From Syngnathus acus (lineage: Eukaryota; Chordata; Actinopteri; Syngnathiformes; Syngnathidae): a DNA stretch of 64,000 bases. Shown here in pieces: positions 1 through 11,611 of this stretch; the first letter of the stretch is position 1, and each line of letters starts with the position of its first letter. Below the pieces are notes generated by a model that worked only from the letters and a program-made list of their open reading frames with translations, ran no database searches and was not told where the DNA came from. Made by a program: the position numbers and the translations under genes. The stretch lies in the NCBI RefSeq assembly GCF_901709675.1, contig NC_051091.1, positions 2,105,967 through 2,169,966 of the forward strand, in the 5' to 3' direction.

Positions 1-299
1 ACAACAAGAAACAGGCATGACACTGTTCATTCTCCAAGTGGGTGACATCACGGACACTTTGCGACAATAAAGTGACGGCTTTTTTTTTTTTCTGGGGCCA
101 GGCTGGGTCGGCTCGTGTCGGCAATGTGGGGAAACCACTCCAACAGGAAGAACGAGCTGCCCCGCGAACACACTGCTGCCACCGCAGCATGCAGCAACCG
201 GTGTTCACCAGGCTAACGCAATTGTCCTTGCATCCGTCAACCAAAATAAAAAACACAACGAATGTGGAGCCAAGCTGATTCCAGACTTGCCAGGCTCGC
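1..299. other. left edge, no gene seen
   Basis: Unremarkable mixed sequence with a T-rich run near 78-90. I see no coding exon, RNA gene or clear repeat here. Confidence 0.5.
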
Positions 300-1700
300 A
301 GACGTCAACAAGCTCACCCGCACCGTACTGTCATCGACAAGCGGGGCGTTTTTGAAACACCGCCGGGTTTGAGGGGGCTTCGAACGGACTTGGCGAGTGC
401 TGCACTCGGCCTTAGCCACATTGAATAACCGCTCCACCATTCGGCATATCTCAAACGCGCCACCATACATCGCACTCTGTTACAAAAAATGGAGCATTTG
501 AACCAGCCGTCCGCGTTCTGGATAGCACGCAGCGGTAGGCGGCAGCAACTGGTCCGCGGTACATACCGCATCCAAAAGTTGAATTCCGAGCAACTTAGAA
601 CAAATCGGGCAAAATACATGCGAGAAATTGACGTGTCTGACGATACGTGAAGCAACGCGGCAAAGTGCGGCAAAAGTTGCGGATGAAACGACCACACTGC
701 ACGAGCGAGACGTGACACTGCAGGTTGCGGGCGAGGGGAGCCTCGTCTGCGGGCTTCCGCCGACCGAGCGCGTGGGACTCGCGTGGGACTCGAACAACCA
801 CACACACGCGCACACACAACCCTCCCACGCTAGCGACCTCACTTTGCAGCAACTGTGGCCGGCGAAACGTTCCAAAAATCGAGACCCCGGCGGTTGCGGT
901 CCTCCCACTTGTGGCGAAAAAAGCCCAAATGGGCCACCGGAATAAACGGAAACGACGAACGATTGAAAAGACGCTACAAATAGGCTTTAAAACGAGCTCA
1001 AAACTCACCGAGCAGCAACGTCGACGTGAAAACGGCCGGCAAAGTTTCACCCCCCACTCCCTCCCAAAAAAAAGGGCAAAAGAAGCTTACCTCTAGGGGG
1101 ATCCGTGTCCGAATCACGTCGGCGTGTGGAGCTCCCTCACTGGAGCTCGTCCATGTCCCAGCGCGGCGGCAACTCGACTGGACCGCAGCGGTGGAAGAAA
1201 TGATTGACGGACCGGGAATGGAATTATTCGGACGAAGCAGGAAAAAACAAGTCGATATGGTCCCTCTCGTTCCAAAGCAGCCGGGGGATAAAGACAGCCG
1301 TGACACACCACTGCAGCACCGCAGAAAAGAGCCCGGAACCTTCCCGATTGAGTCAGAAATCAATCCGATAAAAGGGAAGACCAAGTCCCCCTCCCCTCCG
1401 CTCCTCCGCCTCCGCCTCCTCGCCGCTGGAACACACGCAGGGGTGGGAAGGCGTGATCGCCGAGACAAGATTGAGTCAAGAAGCCGTCGGAGGGGGCTGC
1501 TGGTGGGATTGAGAGACGCCCAAGGGGGTGGTTGGTCTTGGGGAGGCGAACCGACACCTTCCAACAGCAGCGCAAAGGGGCGGAACTAGAGTCCCGTCCT
1601 AGAAGCGCCTTTTCCGGCCGGTCTGGCTGCCTTGCCCCGGGGAAGCAACGGACTAAGGGAAGGCGGGGCCAGGCTGGATCGTTGACTTTTTAAAGTGGAT
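300..1700 (-). promoter_or_regulatory. GC-rich, CpG-rich segment; possible first exon and promoter of a gene leaving the window to the left
   Basis: The segment is visibly richer in G+C and CpG than its surroundings. On the minus strand a GTAAGC splice donor lies at about 1090-1095, preceded by about 150 bases with a tiny upstream ORF (ATG, four codons, stop) near 1145-1160. This is what a non-coding first exon with a CpG-rich promoter looks like, with transcription going left out of the window. No protein-like reading frame supports it, and the many overlapping ORFs here are only the by-product of high GC. It could equally be a random GC-rich stretch. Confidence 0.25.
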
Positions 1701-2819
1701 CGCTTCAATCAGCACGACTCCATTTTAGATTATTTTACCTTGTCGTATTTTTTTATGTATTGTTAGGGCGTGGCACGCATCTGGATTCTTAAAGTTTATA
1801 AAGTGCTGATGAGCACTGTGGCTAAATATGTCCAAAATCATTTTTCATCTGGGCCCTTCATTATGAGGTTCAAATCCGGCAAGACAAAACCAGTTCCCAG
1901 GCCTTTTTCGACGTGGCCTCGTGGGACTGTTTATGTGGCTCGAATACCAAACTTCATGTTTGGGTTGAGGAGCTGCAGTTTCCTCATATTCCGGTCAAGT
2001 GCAACTCAACCAATTGAGCCTAATATGTGTGTTATAAACCAAAATGGCAGCTTTCTATTGTGTTTTTCTGGGCCTCCACATGATAAACATGTTCGTCACG
2101 TTTTGCAGGCATGACACTGGCACAAACATGCACAAACTAGCTCTTTTCTCTGCCTCTACAGTGGACGGTGACTTGTTGAGGTGCATTTCTTTCTTTCTTT
2201 CTTTGCACCTCGGCGGGCTATCTCGCGCGCCCAGCCGTCGTCCGCCCTTTACCCGCCCGGCGAGCTGTTGCCGCAACACGCTGTGTGGCTAATGTCAATA
2301 ACGGCAATATTGTCAATACGGAGTGACGGCGGTTTGTTTGCATTGTCCCGTTGCCCTGGCAACCGGGCCCAGGGTGAAGCAAGCAATGGAAAAGTGTGTG
2401 TATTTGCTTATGCTTCGGAATATTCATGTCGAATATTTTTCAGACTTCAACGTTCTCCTATTAACCTAAATCATTGCATGGCTTAGCGCCTTTACATCTC
2501 GTCGACTTAGTTGTTCCTTACGTTCCGTCCCGTGACCTCAGCTCGCGAAACGCTAGTCTTTTAGTGACCCCGAGGGCCAAAAAAATGTCTGCAGGGTCTA
2601 GAGCATGGAGTTGATGAGACACTGACTGTTACTGAAGAGTTTCTTGAGTTGGTGCCAATGATGGACACCACAACAACCGAAGACATTTTAGACATTTGTC
2701 TAAGGAAATCTGAGATGTTTCATGAAATGTTTTGTAAAACGAATGTTCATTCAATTTCAACGTTTTTCCAATGTTCTTGTGCTTCATTACACTAAAAAAA
2801 GGAAAGACATGATATTTTG
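1701..2819. other. intergenic, nothing recognised
   Basis: AT-richer intergenic DNA with a short TTTC run near 2190-2205. No exon or RNA gene recognised. Confidence 0.5.
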
Positions 2820-2922
2820 GTTATTTATAGCAGACTACGGTATCATTTTAACAGTCCGGCCCACTTGACATCTACCGAGGCCGCATGTGGCCCACAATGT
2901 GAAATGAGTTTGACACCCCTGG
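2820..2922 (-). mobile_element. end of a degraded hAT-like DNA transposon/MITE
   Basis: Read on the minus strand from 2922, the sequence begins CAGGGGTGTCAAACTCA and continues with 'gggccacatg..' and 'gtgggccggac' blocks. I recognise this from memory as the terminus of a dispersed hAT-type non-autonomous family common in fish. The opposite end was not found, so this is a fragment. Confidence 0.45.
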
Positions 2923-3029
2923 TTCTATTCGGGCTGGACACTGCCAGGACAATCGAGGGCACCTCCTGCAGCTCTTCACTTTGAATTGGACATCCACTTT
3001 TTCTTTGATTTTTTACATTATGTATTCTA
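2923..3029. other. intergenic, nothing recognised
   Basis: Short spacer between two transposon remnants, without a gene. Confidence 0.4.
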
Positions 3030-3266
3030 TGTGCCCTCTCTGCATCCATTGCAGCCTGGTCATCCTGGAAGGGGGATCCTCCCATCTGTGGTCCCATCTC
3101 AAGCGTTTTCCCCTGATAAGGGTTTTTTGAGTTTTTCCTTGCCCTCCTGGGAGTTTAAGATCAGGGGATATTTTGAGAAGAATTGTCAATTTTTTGTATA
3201 TGTGAAGCCCTTTGAGACTTGTTTGTGATTTAGGGCTATATAAATAAGCTTGACTTGACTTGACTT
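3030..3266 (+). mobile_element. 3' end of an L2/CR1-type LINE
   Basis: The segment has the features of a fish L2-like LINE 3' UTR: 'cagcctggtcatcctgga', 'gggatcctcccatctgtggt', 'gaagccctttgaga', then 'gggctatataaata' and a terminal CTTGA repeat (CTTGACTTGACTTGACTT) at about 3249-3266. No reverse-transcriptase reading frame lies upstream, so it is a 5'-truncated copy. The family assignment is from memory of such tails. Confidence 0.65.
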
Positions 3267-3380
3267 CAGGGAAGCACCAGCAGAACACGATGAAACTCTT
3301 TGTTGACATTAGTCAGTCAATGATTAATTAAATGCACTAATTGACCTTGTTTTGCATTTTTCCTACTTGCCTAAAAAATG

Positions 3381-3382
<2 letters not shown>

Positions 3383-3418
<36 letters not shown>
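3383..3418. repeat. (ACTA)n microsatellite
   Basis: About nine uninterrupted copies of a CTAA/ACTA tetranucleotide. Confidence 0.95.
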
Positions 3419-4350
3419 TAAATAACTTCTCGCTTTATGTTTTTCATACTTGGCAAATGAACTAACTCAGTAACTAAAGTAAATATGTGAAACTAAATCA
3501 CAAACAGAAATGGCAAAGCGATGAGAAACATAGAAGAAAATAAGAAATAGAAGAAAACAAGAAATAACCGGCCGTGTATGTGCACACTATCGAGGTCGAT
3601 ACCGAGTCGAGTTTGACAAATGTGAAGAAAAAAAAGTCCAAAGTAAGGTGCGGCAGGCCGGTGCAAAAAGGTTGATGCGCTGGGCTCGTGACTGATCTTG
3701 TTGTCGCCGCTGTAATGGGCTCATGCATCACTCTCGCACCTGCAGAGCGGCGGGCGGCTGCGTGCATGGCACAAAAACAACATTGGCAACGGGAATCAGC
3801 TGCAAGTGTTCACACATATTCATTTCCAGACAATGACAGCGGGACAGTCGCAAACGTGCACGTGTTCCTCTCCTGTAGCTGGTGGCAAAACGCCCCATTT
3901 GGTGGGTCATTGCCCCATTTGGACAAACGGGAACTACCTGAGCAAACTCATTTGTGTTTGGCAAAATGACTGTAAAACGGGAAAAAAAACATCTCAAGAA
4001 CTGAGTTCATAATTGCTTTAAAAAATGAAACAAAGCAGCATCATTCGCAAATGACATCGAAGCTCACTAACAAAGAAGTGAACTAATAAACATTGATCAT
4101 CAAAGAGCCTTTTCCTACTTTATTTTTTCATGCTTTTAACTAAGTGTGACATGAAATAAATGCAAATTTGCTTCTACTAGCTAAAAAACAAAGTGCCAAC
4201 ACCAAATGAGGTCTCGCTTCACGTTTTTTGTACAGGTACACCGAGGTGTCGTTTGCCATTGTGTCTTAATTGTCGACAAGAGTGGAGGCTACAATTTTAA
4301 ATCCATCAGACTTATGTAATCAAGTCACTTCCTGGGGTCAGCATCCACCT

Positions 4351-4351
<1 letters not shown>
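3419..4351. other. intergenic, nothing recognised
   Basis: Mixed sequence without exon-like conservation. The short ORFs here have no recognisable domain. Confidence 0.5.

Positions 4352-4403
<52 letters not shown>
4352..4403. repeat. (CA)n microsatellite
   Basis: About 26 uninterrupted CA units. Confidence 0.97.
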
Positions 4404-4405
<2 letters not shown>

Positions 4406-5193
4406 CAGAAATGTGTCCATATATGCCGCTGGATGTTGTCTCCATGGCGACCTTCGCATGTAATTCTGATTATTTTTATCAGCAAAGAGGCGCAACGATG
4501 AAGCAATGATGCTAACTCCCGGCGGGCGCATCAACGTCTCCAGCAGACCAAAGATTTACGAGGATGTTTGTGATATTCGGCCATGTTATGGATCACAGTC
4601 GCCCTCTGTTTTATGTCGGATGGTAAACAGAAACAAAGGGCGCTTCGAAACAAGTTGTTCCTCTTTGCAAAATCACTTCACGTTTTATATTTGCAAAGCA
4701 ACCGTGAAATGATTTGAGCGTGGCTTAAAAGGAGTTTGTCGTGAGCAGTCGGAAGCGGGGCTTGTGACAGGCCAGTTGAAATGTCAGGGGCAAATCCATA
4801 CCCACTCGCGCAATATCAATTCCCGTCCGCTGATGGACGTACCCCTGTGGAGGGCAGGGATGGGGGACGCAAGTGGGCCTTCCCACTGCTTGGGGCCCGC
4901 CCGGCCATCATTAGCGCTGCACTGATGAACCTTTCATCACAGCGCTATTAATAAACCTCCGCGAGCTCTAATCTCATCATAGAATCCTTTCTCCCAATGT
5001 CGGATTTTAGCAATTACAAAAATCAACAAATTATGTATCAAAGGTGTTTCTCCTTTACAGAAAGTCAAGCAAAATGAGATCTGCAGTGCATACGAAGTCG
5101 CCTCTGTGTAGATGGGCACAATTTGTGGGAACGATCGTTCTTTGCAGAGGATAAAGAATGTGTGACTTCATGAGGATTGAAATATTGTCCCTC

Positions 5194-5243
5194 ATGGATG
5201 GATGGATGGATGGACGGACGGACGGACGGACGGACGGACGGAC

Positions 5244-5277
<34 letters not shown>

Positions 5278-5281
5278 ATGG
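5194..5281. repeat. (TGGA)n / (CGGA)n microsatellite
   Basis: A tetranucleotide array in three blocks: GATG units, then GACG units, then GATG again, about 22 units in all. The internal T-to-C change marks a variant that was itself amplified. Confidence 0.95.
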
Positions 5282-5609
5282 ACATGTGTTGTTCAAATAG
5301 CTGTTGCCCAAGGGTTAGAACAGCAAAGTGACTCTGATGTTACGTTAGCTTGTCAATGGCGTTTTGTTTGTTAGCATTAAGCTAAGTGGACTAAAAGCTA
5401 TGGCGTGGTTCGTTGAAACAAATGCTTTTTTAGTTTATTATTCTGCCTTGGTGGAGATCTGCGCAATAGAGACAGAGTAGCATGTACACACACACAGATT
5501 GCGCCCACGCTTGTGCCGCCAAGACACCTGATGGCGTTTTTCACTTCATGTCTGCAACACAACACATCAACACATCACCTGACCAATGTCCAATCGCAAG
5601 CTGCTATTC
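5282..5609. other. intergenic, nothing recognised
   Basis: No gene or repeat family recognised apart from a short CA run near 5487. Confidence 0.5.
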
Positions 5610-5955
5610 ATCTATGTGTGTGCGTGTGCGCTTGTGTATGTGTGTGTATGCGTGTGTGTGCGTGTGTGTAGGCGGGCCTTTTCTGGCCTTTTCCCCTCCC
5701 CTCCCACGTCCTCCATCTCTGGCGCAGCATTAGCATGCACGCTGCATGCTGCACCCTAGCACTCACTTCAAACACCCGCACACAGACACACACACACACA
5801 CACACACAAACACTATATGACACACTCATATAGCACACTAGTGGAAGCAAAAGCATTTTGTACGTCAATGAGATGTTTTCATTTGACATGGAGCCCACCC
5901 TGTAAATGAGACACACTCTCACATGCACACACACACTCACACGCACACACACACT
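5610..5955. repeat. clustered interrupted (GT)n and (CA)n tracts
   Basis: A GT-rich tract at about 5614-5671 is followed by CA-rich tracts at about 5776-5813 and 5918-5955. All are interrupted. The overlapping 'VCVCVC' and 'HTHTHT' ORFs here are artefacts of these repeats. Confidence 0.9.
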
Positions 5956-6936
5956 GAACAACCCAGTCACTCACACCTGCTGAGTCTCTGCAGAGACACT
6001 TTGTGGTGGTGTTTCTCGTCATTCCTTCTTGGCTGTAAACTTGCGCAACACAAACGTGCACTAATGTCGCCATGGTTACACACACAATGAAGGGAATCAA
6101 ACTCGTCTTGTTTGGGTTCACACCATGTAGCAAATGGTCACATCTCACATGACTTTGCCTTTCTTATTTTGTTAATCTCTTTTGTCACAATTGTTGAAAT
6201 TGTCATCACAACTTCACATTAATACTCAATAATTATGATGGGTGGAGAAGAATAAAAAATCAAAATTAGGGGTGCTAGAAATTCAGCCCGCGGGAATCCA
6301 GAAAACATTGATGCAAATCTTTCAGCTGGAGTCAGCCTTGTTTCTAATTTTGTCCGATTGAGATCGCACTGACAACCACATTGTGGAAGTGTCTGTTACT
6401 CCACATTCGAAACCTGATGCACAAGTGAGACGAAAAAAATTTGATTTTTTATTTAACACTTGCTATCTTCACTTTGTTCATTGATTTATTTTTTAACTTA
6501 ATATGTCAATCCTTTATATCTTAAAAAAGATGGGATTTTTTAAGCACGGAAAATTGTTTGGGGAATCAAGAAGAGCAGCTGACAGGTGGGAGGGCGGCGA
6601 CCTGAGGTGCTTCATTAGCGCCCTCAAAGGGACGTGCACGCTCGCTCATTCATAATTAATCGCGCACGCTCATATCAATAATATACGCGTCACAGAGAAT
6701 ATTTTTCGGGCCAAATCATGGCGACCAGTCGGGGCCGGATGACAATTGGGTGGTCATGAGGGGAACATATGAAAATACGGTAATAACATTTAACATTTCA
6801 TTCGTTCCAATTTCAACTTTTTTTTAACAGCACCATGCAAGTAAGCATTGAGAGCCTTTCCCAGATGTGTCTTCAAGCAAATCCCGGAGGAAGCGTGCAA
6901 CGGGTGAATCCCCAAGCTGAGCAGGGAGTTTTTATT
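5956..6936. other. intergenic, nothing recognised
   Basis: AT-rich intergenic DNA. No exon, RNA gene or repeat family recognised. Confidence 0.5.
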
Positions 6937-6954
6937 GTGCGTGTGCGTGCGTTA

Positions 6955-6999
<45 letters not shown>
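6937..6999. repeat. (GT)n microsatellite
   Basis: A GCGTGTGC lead-in followed by about 20 pure GT units. Confidence 0.95.
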
Positions 7000-7002
<3 letters not shown>

Positions 7003-8051
7003 CTTGATGAGTTGCTCCCAGCGTGCTCGTTGGCCAGCGCTTACAATGAAATGCTGACTGGCAGCCATAACTCTGCTCGGGCCTTAGATTGAATGACGCC
7101 TTCCCCTGAGCCACCGCACACACATCTTTTCACTGCACGGTCCATCCATCCATCCTTTCTTCATTCTTGATCTTCTCTGGCTCGCTCTCGCTCTCTTTCA
7201 CTGCGCCGTGACTTGGCCACTGCGTTCATGCTTGGACAGATCGCAGCAGAAAACTCATTCAAGCTGAAAGCGGTCGTAAACGGGCCCTCGCGACTCCTTT
7301 TTTGTGGACAACAGTCCAAGGAATGCTCGTGAATCTTCCTCGCCGCGCTCCCACCTCATGAAACCAAAATGGCCGAGTTCGAAATTGCGTCCTGTGATGT
7401 CCACCAAATTTCACGTCTGGTGTCAGGGGCTGCTTTTGGCTTTAAATTTTGCACCAAGGTGTTTGAGCATGAAATAACAGCTTCAAAGCAAAATGGCCGA
7501 CTTCCTGCTCAATTTCAGGGATGGGGAGGGGGGGATCGTTTATTTTTTTAGCGCATCCTGTCATGTTGGCGCGCCTCATTATATGTCAGTTGCTGAAATT
7601 GGTGTTGGGGCCCGTTTTGCATCCTTCTTGTTTAGGCCCCCATTCATCAAAGGTGCCTGTCTTGTTGTCGCTGCCACTTTGGCCTCCAGGTGCCGCTTTG
7701 CGCACGAGGCAGGATGCTCGTCTCTCTCCGGATCCTCATTGATTGGCGACCGTGATGGGGAAACCACTCCCAGTGCACACGCGCCGATCGATTGGTCGCC
7801 AACTTTGCCATCCACTTAAGACGCATGAAGGCCGCTCCCCCTGCAGTTGAGAACATAAACCATCTGGTGATATGATGTCGCATGAACATTGCTAGCACCG
7901 CGAGGTGACAAGAAGGAGGGGGAGGGGGGACGAGGGGGGCAGGAGTGGAAAAAGGGGCCCATCTATGGTCTTCGCCATGCATTTCTAAAGCTGGAAAGGA
8001 TGTCAGAAAGCAGCTAACAAGAAAACAAAGGAAAGTGTAGGCTGGCAAGGC
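7000..8051. other. intergenic; possible old dispersed repeat
   Basis: The phrase AAAATGGCCGA occurs twice, near 7366 and 7490, each followed by a cytosine/thymine-rich stretch. This suggests two related copies of an old dispersed repeat. No gene seen. Confidence 0.35.
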
Positions 8052-8114
8052 AGGCAAGGAAGGAAGGAAGGAAGGAAGGAAGGAAGGAAGGAAGGAAGGA
8101 AGGAAGGAAGGAAG
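8052..8114. repeat. (AAGG)n microsatellite
   Basis: About 15 uninterrupted GGAA/AAGG units, a purine-only strand that can form triplex DNA. Confidence 0.97.
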
Positions 8115-8879
8115 GTAGAGCAGTAAGTTTCAGATTAAATAATCACTAACAGGCCTGCATGAGGAATAAGTATGTGAAAACAACATGCCACTATATTGGC
8201 ATGACTTCATTTTGAGACTTCAATTAAATTGACTTCAAATACATGCAACGTTGTGATGTTTGTCGTTTGGTGGCGAAAGTAAATAATGTAGCGAGCTTGC
8301 TTTTCTGGTCATACATTTTTCAATTGACAGGCTTTTCCTGTCCACGCAACGTGCATGTTTACACGCACGCACATGCGCAGCAGTGAGCGTCGTGGACAAG
8401 ATCTGCCTTTGAAGCACATGCACCGAGCTCCTTTCGGGCTTCCCATGACGACTGCAGCATGACAGTGCGCCACAGTGGAGCCCCTTTCACACAGCCTGCA
8501 TGAGAATTTGACGCCCCGCCCCCAAGATTCAACATCAACCACATCGACCGACGGATGGATGAAGAGTAAAATGGTGGAAGGATGCAAAATGGATAGATGG
8601 ACGAAGAAAATGGACTGGTGGAAAATGATGAATGATGGTTAAATAAGCGGATGACGCACACACGCACGCGCGCGCATACGCACGCACACACAACCAGCAA
8701 AAAAACAATATAGAAAATGTGTGTGTGTTCGTTGTCATAAACAAAGAGAAAGTGCTCCACTGGCTTACAGTCTAAATATGGACGTCGTGTCCTGGTGGGA
8801 GGCTGGCGGGACATCTTGAGTCTAAACACTCGCTCAGTGTTTATTGGAGCTTCCTGCGTGAAAGTTGACTTTTATTTCC
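8115..8879. other. intergenic, with interrupted CA/GATG runs
   Basis: Contains a loose GGATG-rich stretch (8550-8640) and CACGCA runs (8655-8692). No gene recognised. Confidence 0.5.
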
Positions 8880-9560
8880 TTGTAGTTGAAGACAAAAAGG
8901 AAGGTTGAGAGTTGACAATTGGTTTATTTCTGTTGTTTTTGACTTTTTAAAACAAAGGATGCATGCACTGGGCTCTTGCAAGACTAAATTGGTTGTCAAT
9001 TGTGTCTTTGATGTTCACAAGATGTTGACAACTGCGTTTGTTGAAAACCAAATTGTCATTGGTGTTTTGCCTATGACTAAAAATGTGAGTTTTATGTTGA
9101 ATTTTTAATGACTCAATTGGTTTTAATGTTGACTAAACCATTTGTGTCATTAACTGGATATCCCATTGAATTTCACATTTTACACCCCTCAAAGACCCAA
9201 TTTGATTGAAGTACACAAAAGTTGGACTTTGAGCTGGTTGATAACGAGATTGTCTTTGATGTTGAAAAAAAAACATGCATCCTTGAGAACTCGGGATAGC
9301 ATACGAGTTGTGCAAAGGACACCTCACCACGTGGAATCTGACTGTCTTTGATGTGTACAAACTCACACATTAGATTTGGTCATGACTCAAAATGTTGGGC
9401 TTTTACAAATATTAGGCTTGCTGATCGATGATAACAAGGACAGGGACATGAAAATGATACATAATTCTCAGAGTTGGTGTCAACTAAATGATAAAAGACA
9501 CGCTTGTCATTTCTCATGTTGCTGTTCTTGTATGTGCAACAAGTTGTGTTGCGGTCAACC
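8880..9560. repeat. degenerate array around the motif TTTGATGTTGACAA
   Basis: Variants of TTGTCTTTGATGTTGACAA recur at irregular spacing, for example near 9005-9030, 9120-9135, 9250-9265 and 9340-9360. It reads like an old, strongly diverged minisatellite. No coding sense is visible. Confidence 0.4.
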
Positions 9561-10156
9561 ACTGACCTCTTGATTTGTTCTCCTGCGGAGCAATGCTGCT
9601 CTCTTGTGGCCTAAGCAATGTAACACTTGGCAAGGCCTCGACTTGCAAACATCAGCGGCAGGCGATGGATGCCGTGTTTCAAGCAGCAACAGAAACGCCT
9701 CACTTGCAAACCAAAACAGCAACAGTCTCTTGAATGAGTGGAAACATTGGTGACAACGAACTTCCGAAATGGTCTCATATGGTTCAAAAGAAAAACTTGT
9801 TTGACTTACTTTTGGACAACTTTGGTTCCGTGCGTGTGCGTAGAGTGAAAATTCAAAACAATTCCAAAAATGTTGCCCTGAATCCAACAAGGAGCCCACG
9901 GCTGCGAAGTTTTTCGTTTCCAGATAACGAGCGCACCTGTTCAATCAAGGCCAGATCACACGCTGGGCTTCTTTGTACATCCTTCCATTTCTGTTTTCCT
10001 TTCCCTTCCATTTATTTCTTGTACTTCTCACGTTTAATAGTCAATTCATTGTACTTTACTTCAAATTTCTTAACGTTTAATTTGTAGGATCGTGCCTTTG
10101 AAAAAGACATGGCTTTCACAGCCCTGCAAAAAGAAGTAGGCAATTATGGCAACAAG
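9561..10156. other. intergenic, nothing recognised
   Basis: No exon or repeat family recognised. Confidence 0.45.
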
Positions 10157-10357
10157 TCAGCAAATGTAGCACGACATTCTTCCTCCGTTTAATGTCACGT
10201 TTTCCTCGTCGTCGCCGTCGGAGGTGGACAGCACAGTAAGCTCGCTCGGCCAGACGTCTTTATACTGGAAGAGAACATCCCTGCCGTCTTTCCGGCCGAG
10301 GCGGAAAGATTGACTTTTGCTCCTCTTGAACAGCTCAGCCAGAAAGCGCAACTTGCG
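10157..10357 (-). CDS. doubtful terminal exon of an unrecognised protein
   Basis: A minus-strand open frame of 66 codons runs from a plausible acceptor (TTCTTGTGTAG) to a TGA at 10157-10159. The translation contains 'AELFKRSKSQSF', 'RKDGRDVLFQYKDVW' and an acidic 'TSDGDDEEN', and ends in MSCYIC. Its composition is more protein-like than the shadow ORFs around it. I do not recognise the family, found no upstream exon before gpr37l1's 3' end, and see no poly(A) signal. It may be a real last exon, a remnant, or chance. Confidence 0.22.
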   Translation of the reverse strand, partial: RKLRFLAELFKRSKSQSFRLGRKDGRDVLFQYKDVWPSELTVLSTSDGDDEENVTLNGGRMSCYIC

Positions 10358-10394
10358 CTACACAAGAACAGCGTGTGATACTTCCGCCTTGGAT

Positions 10395-10445
10395 GGAACC
10401 ATCCGGAAGGTCTCGCTCCTGGAACCATCCGGAAGGTCTCGCTCC
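10395..10445. repeat. 26-bp direct tandem duplication
   Basis: Two adjacent, essentially identical 26/25-base units beginning GGAACCATCCGGAAGG. Each unit contains the short palindrome-like core CCATCCGGAAGG. The perfect match points to a recent duplication. Confidence 0.9.
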
Positions 10446-11611
10446 AAACTGTTTCTCGTTGCGAACGCCGTTGTGAGGCTGACGTGCGAGCTTCGCATGA
10501 ATTTGTTGGAGACGGACCACAACAAAATACGCAAGAACAGGAATCTGGGGTCTGTGGCGGTGATTTGGATTGTATACATTGCAAACTTTGTCCTGGTGGT
10601 TTCCTTGGCGACCTCCACAGCAGTTTGGCTTTGGGCTTATCATTCTCTCTTGTGTGTGGCGAGCGAGACGAAGGCGATGGGTGGCGGTGGGCGTCTCGTA
10701 GCTTAGCAACCCCGACGGCCCCCTCGGACTGATATGAGGCTTTGTTCCAGCCTCGCTGTCGGGCGGCCAAAGAGAAGGCCCGAACAAAAGCGCTCTTCTT
10801 ATGGAGGCCTCCGCTTTCTTTTCTTCTTCATCTTTTTCCAAGTGAGCGGAAAGAGTTCAGTGTGGTACTTGGGGGAGGGCACCAGTTGGTCCCAATAAAT
10901 GAAAACATTCTATTATCAACTTCACGTTGGTTTAGTTGTTACTATACTCAGGCAAAAATTGGCTCAACAGGGCCAACTGGAACTTTTTCTAAATGAAGCC
11001 CCGGAAGCCTGCTGGACTTTACAACCTGGAATTTGGCGGACGTGTTTGGAGAGGTCATTTTAGCAACAAGGTTCTTGAAATGAATTGGTTTCTAGATTGT
11101 CGCAAAGTGAAATTTGGTAGAAATGTGTAAAAGGGGTCGAGCCACAAAAGAGCAACTCTGGACCCACAAAAAGTCTCAAGAAGCACAGAACGTCCGCCCC
11201 AATGAAAAGAGCAATTTGGGTTTGGGCCGGATTTTCTCACTAAAAAGGAATTTTATGCTAGATATGATTTGGATTTATTTATTAACCAAGGAAAGGCATG
11301 TAGCTCCAAAATAGCGTATTTCTTCATAAAACGATGTTCTGTCTGTCTGCAGTGTGGCAAATTCCTGTCTGCTCTCCGTGGCAACGTTACACAAAGCAAA
11401 AGACTCACACTTGTTTGTTTCTTCCTTAGTTTTTGGAGGTGACGCTTCCATCGTTGAACAAAAACAAAACGGCAAGCTGAAAGACTTGAAGATCAGAAAG
11501 AAAGAAAGGATAGACAAGCCCAAGAAGGTCCAATCCAAAGTTGACTCCAAGTAACAAAATGAGTGGAAGAACAAAACTCATTTTGGCTCACAACTGTCAA
11601 CTCTGATTTGG
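10446..11611. other. intergenic and possible gpr37l1 3' UTR end
   Basis: No exon recognised. TTTATT at 11274-11279 and 11278-11283 reads AATAAA on the minus strand and is the nearest candidate poly(A) signal for gpr37l1, about 800 nt beyond its stop. Confidence 0.4.

Noticed and set aside
998-1589. Overlapping 187-188 residue ORFs on both strands
   Set aside because: High-GC sequence lacks stops in many frames; no domain, no splice logic and no codon preference.
3383-5281. CRISPR-like array
   Set aside because: The regular repeats are simple tetranucleotide and dinucleotide microsatellites without spacers, in a vertebrate genome.
10195-10841. Minus-strand ORFs of 168 and 191 residues
   Set aside because: Composition is that of a chance frame; they cross the 26-bp duplication and disagree with the more plausible short frame at 10157-10357.
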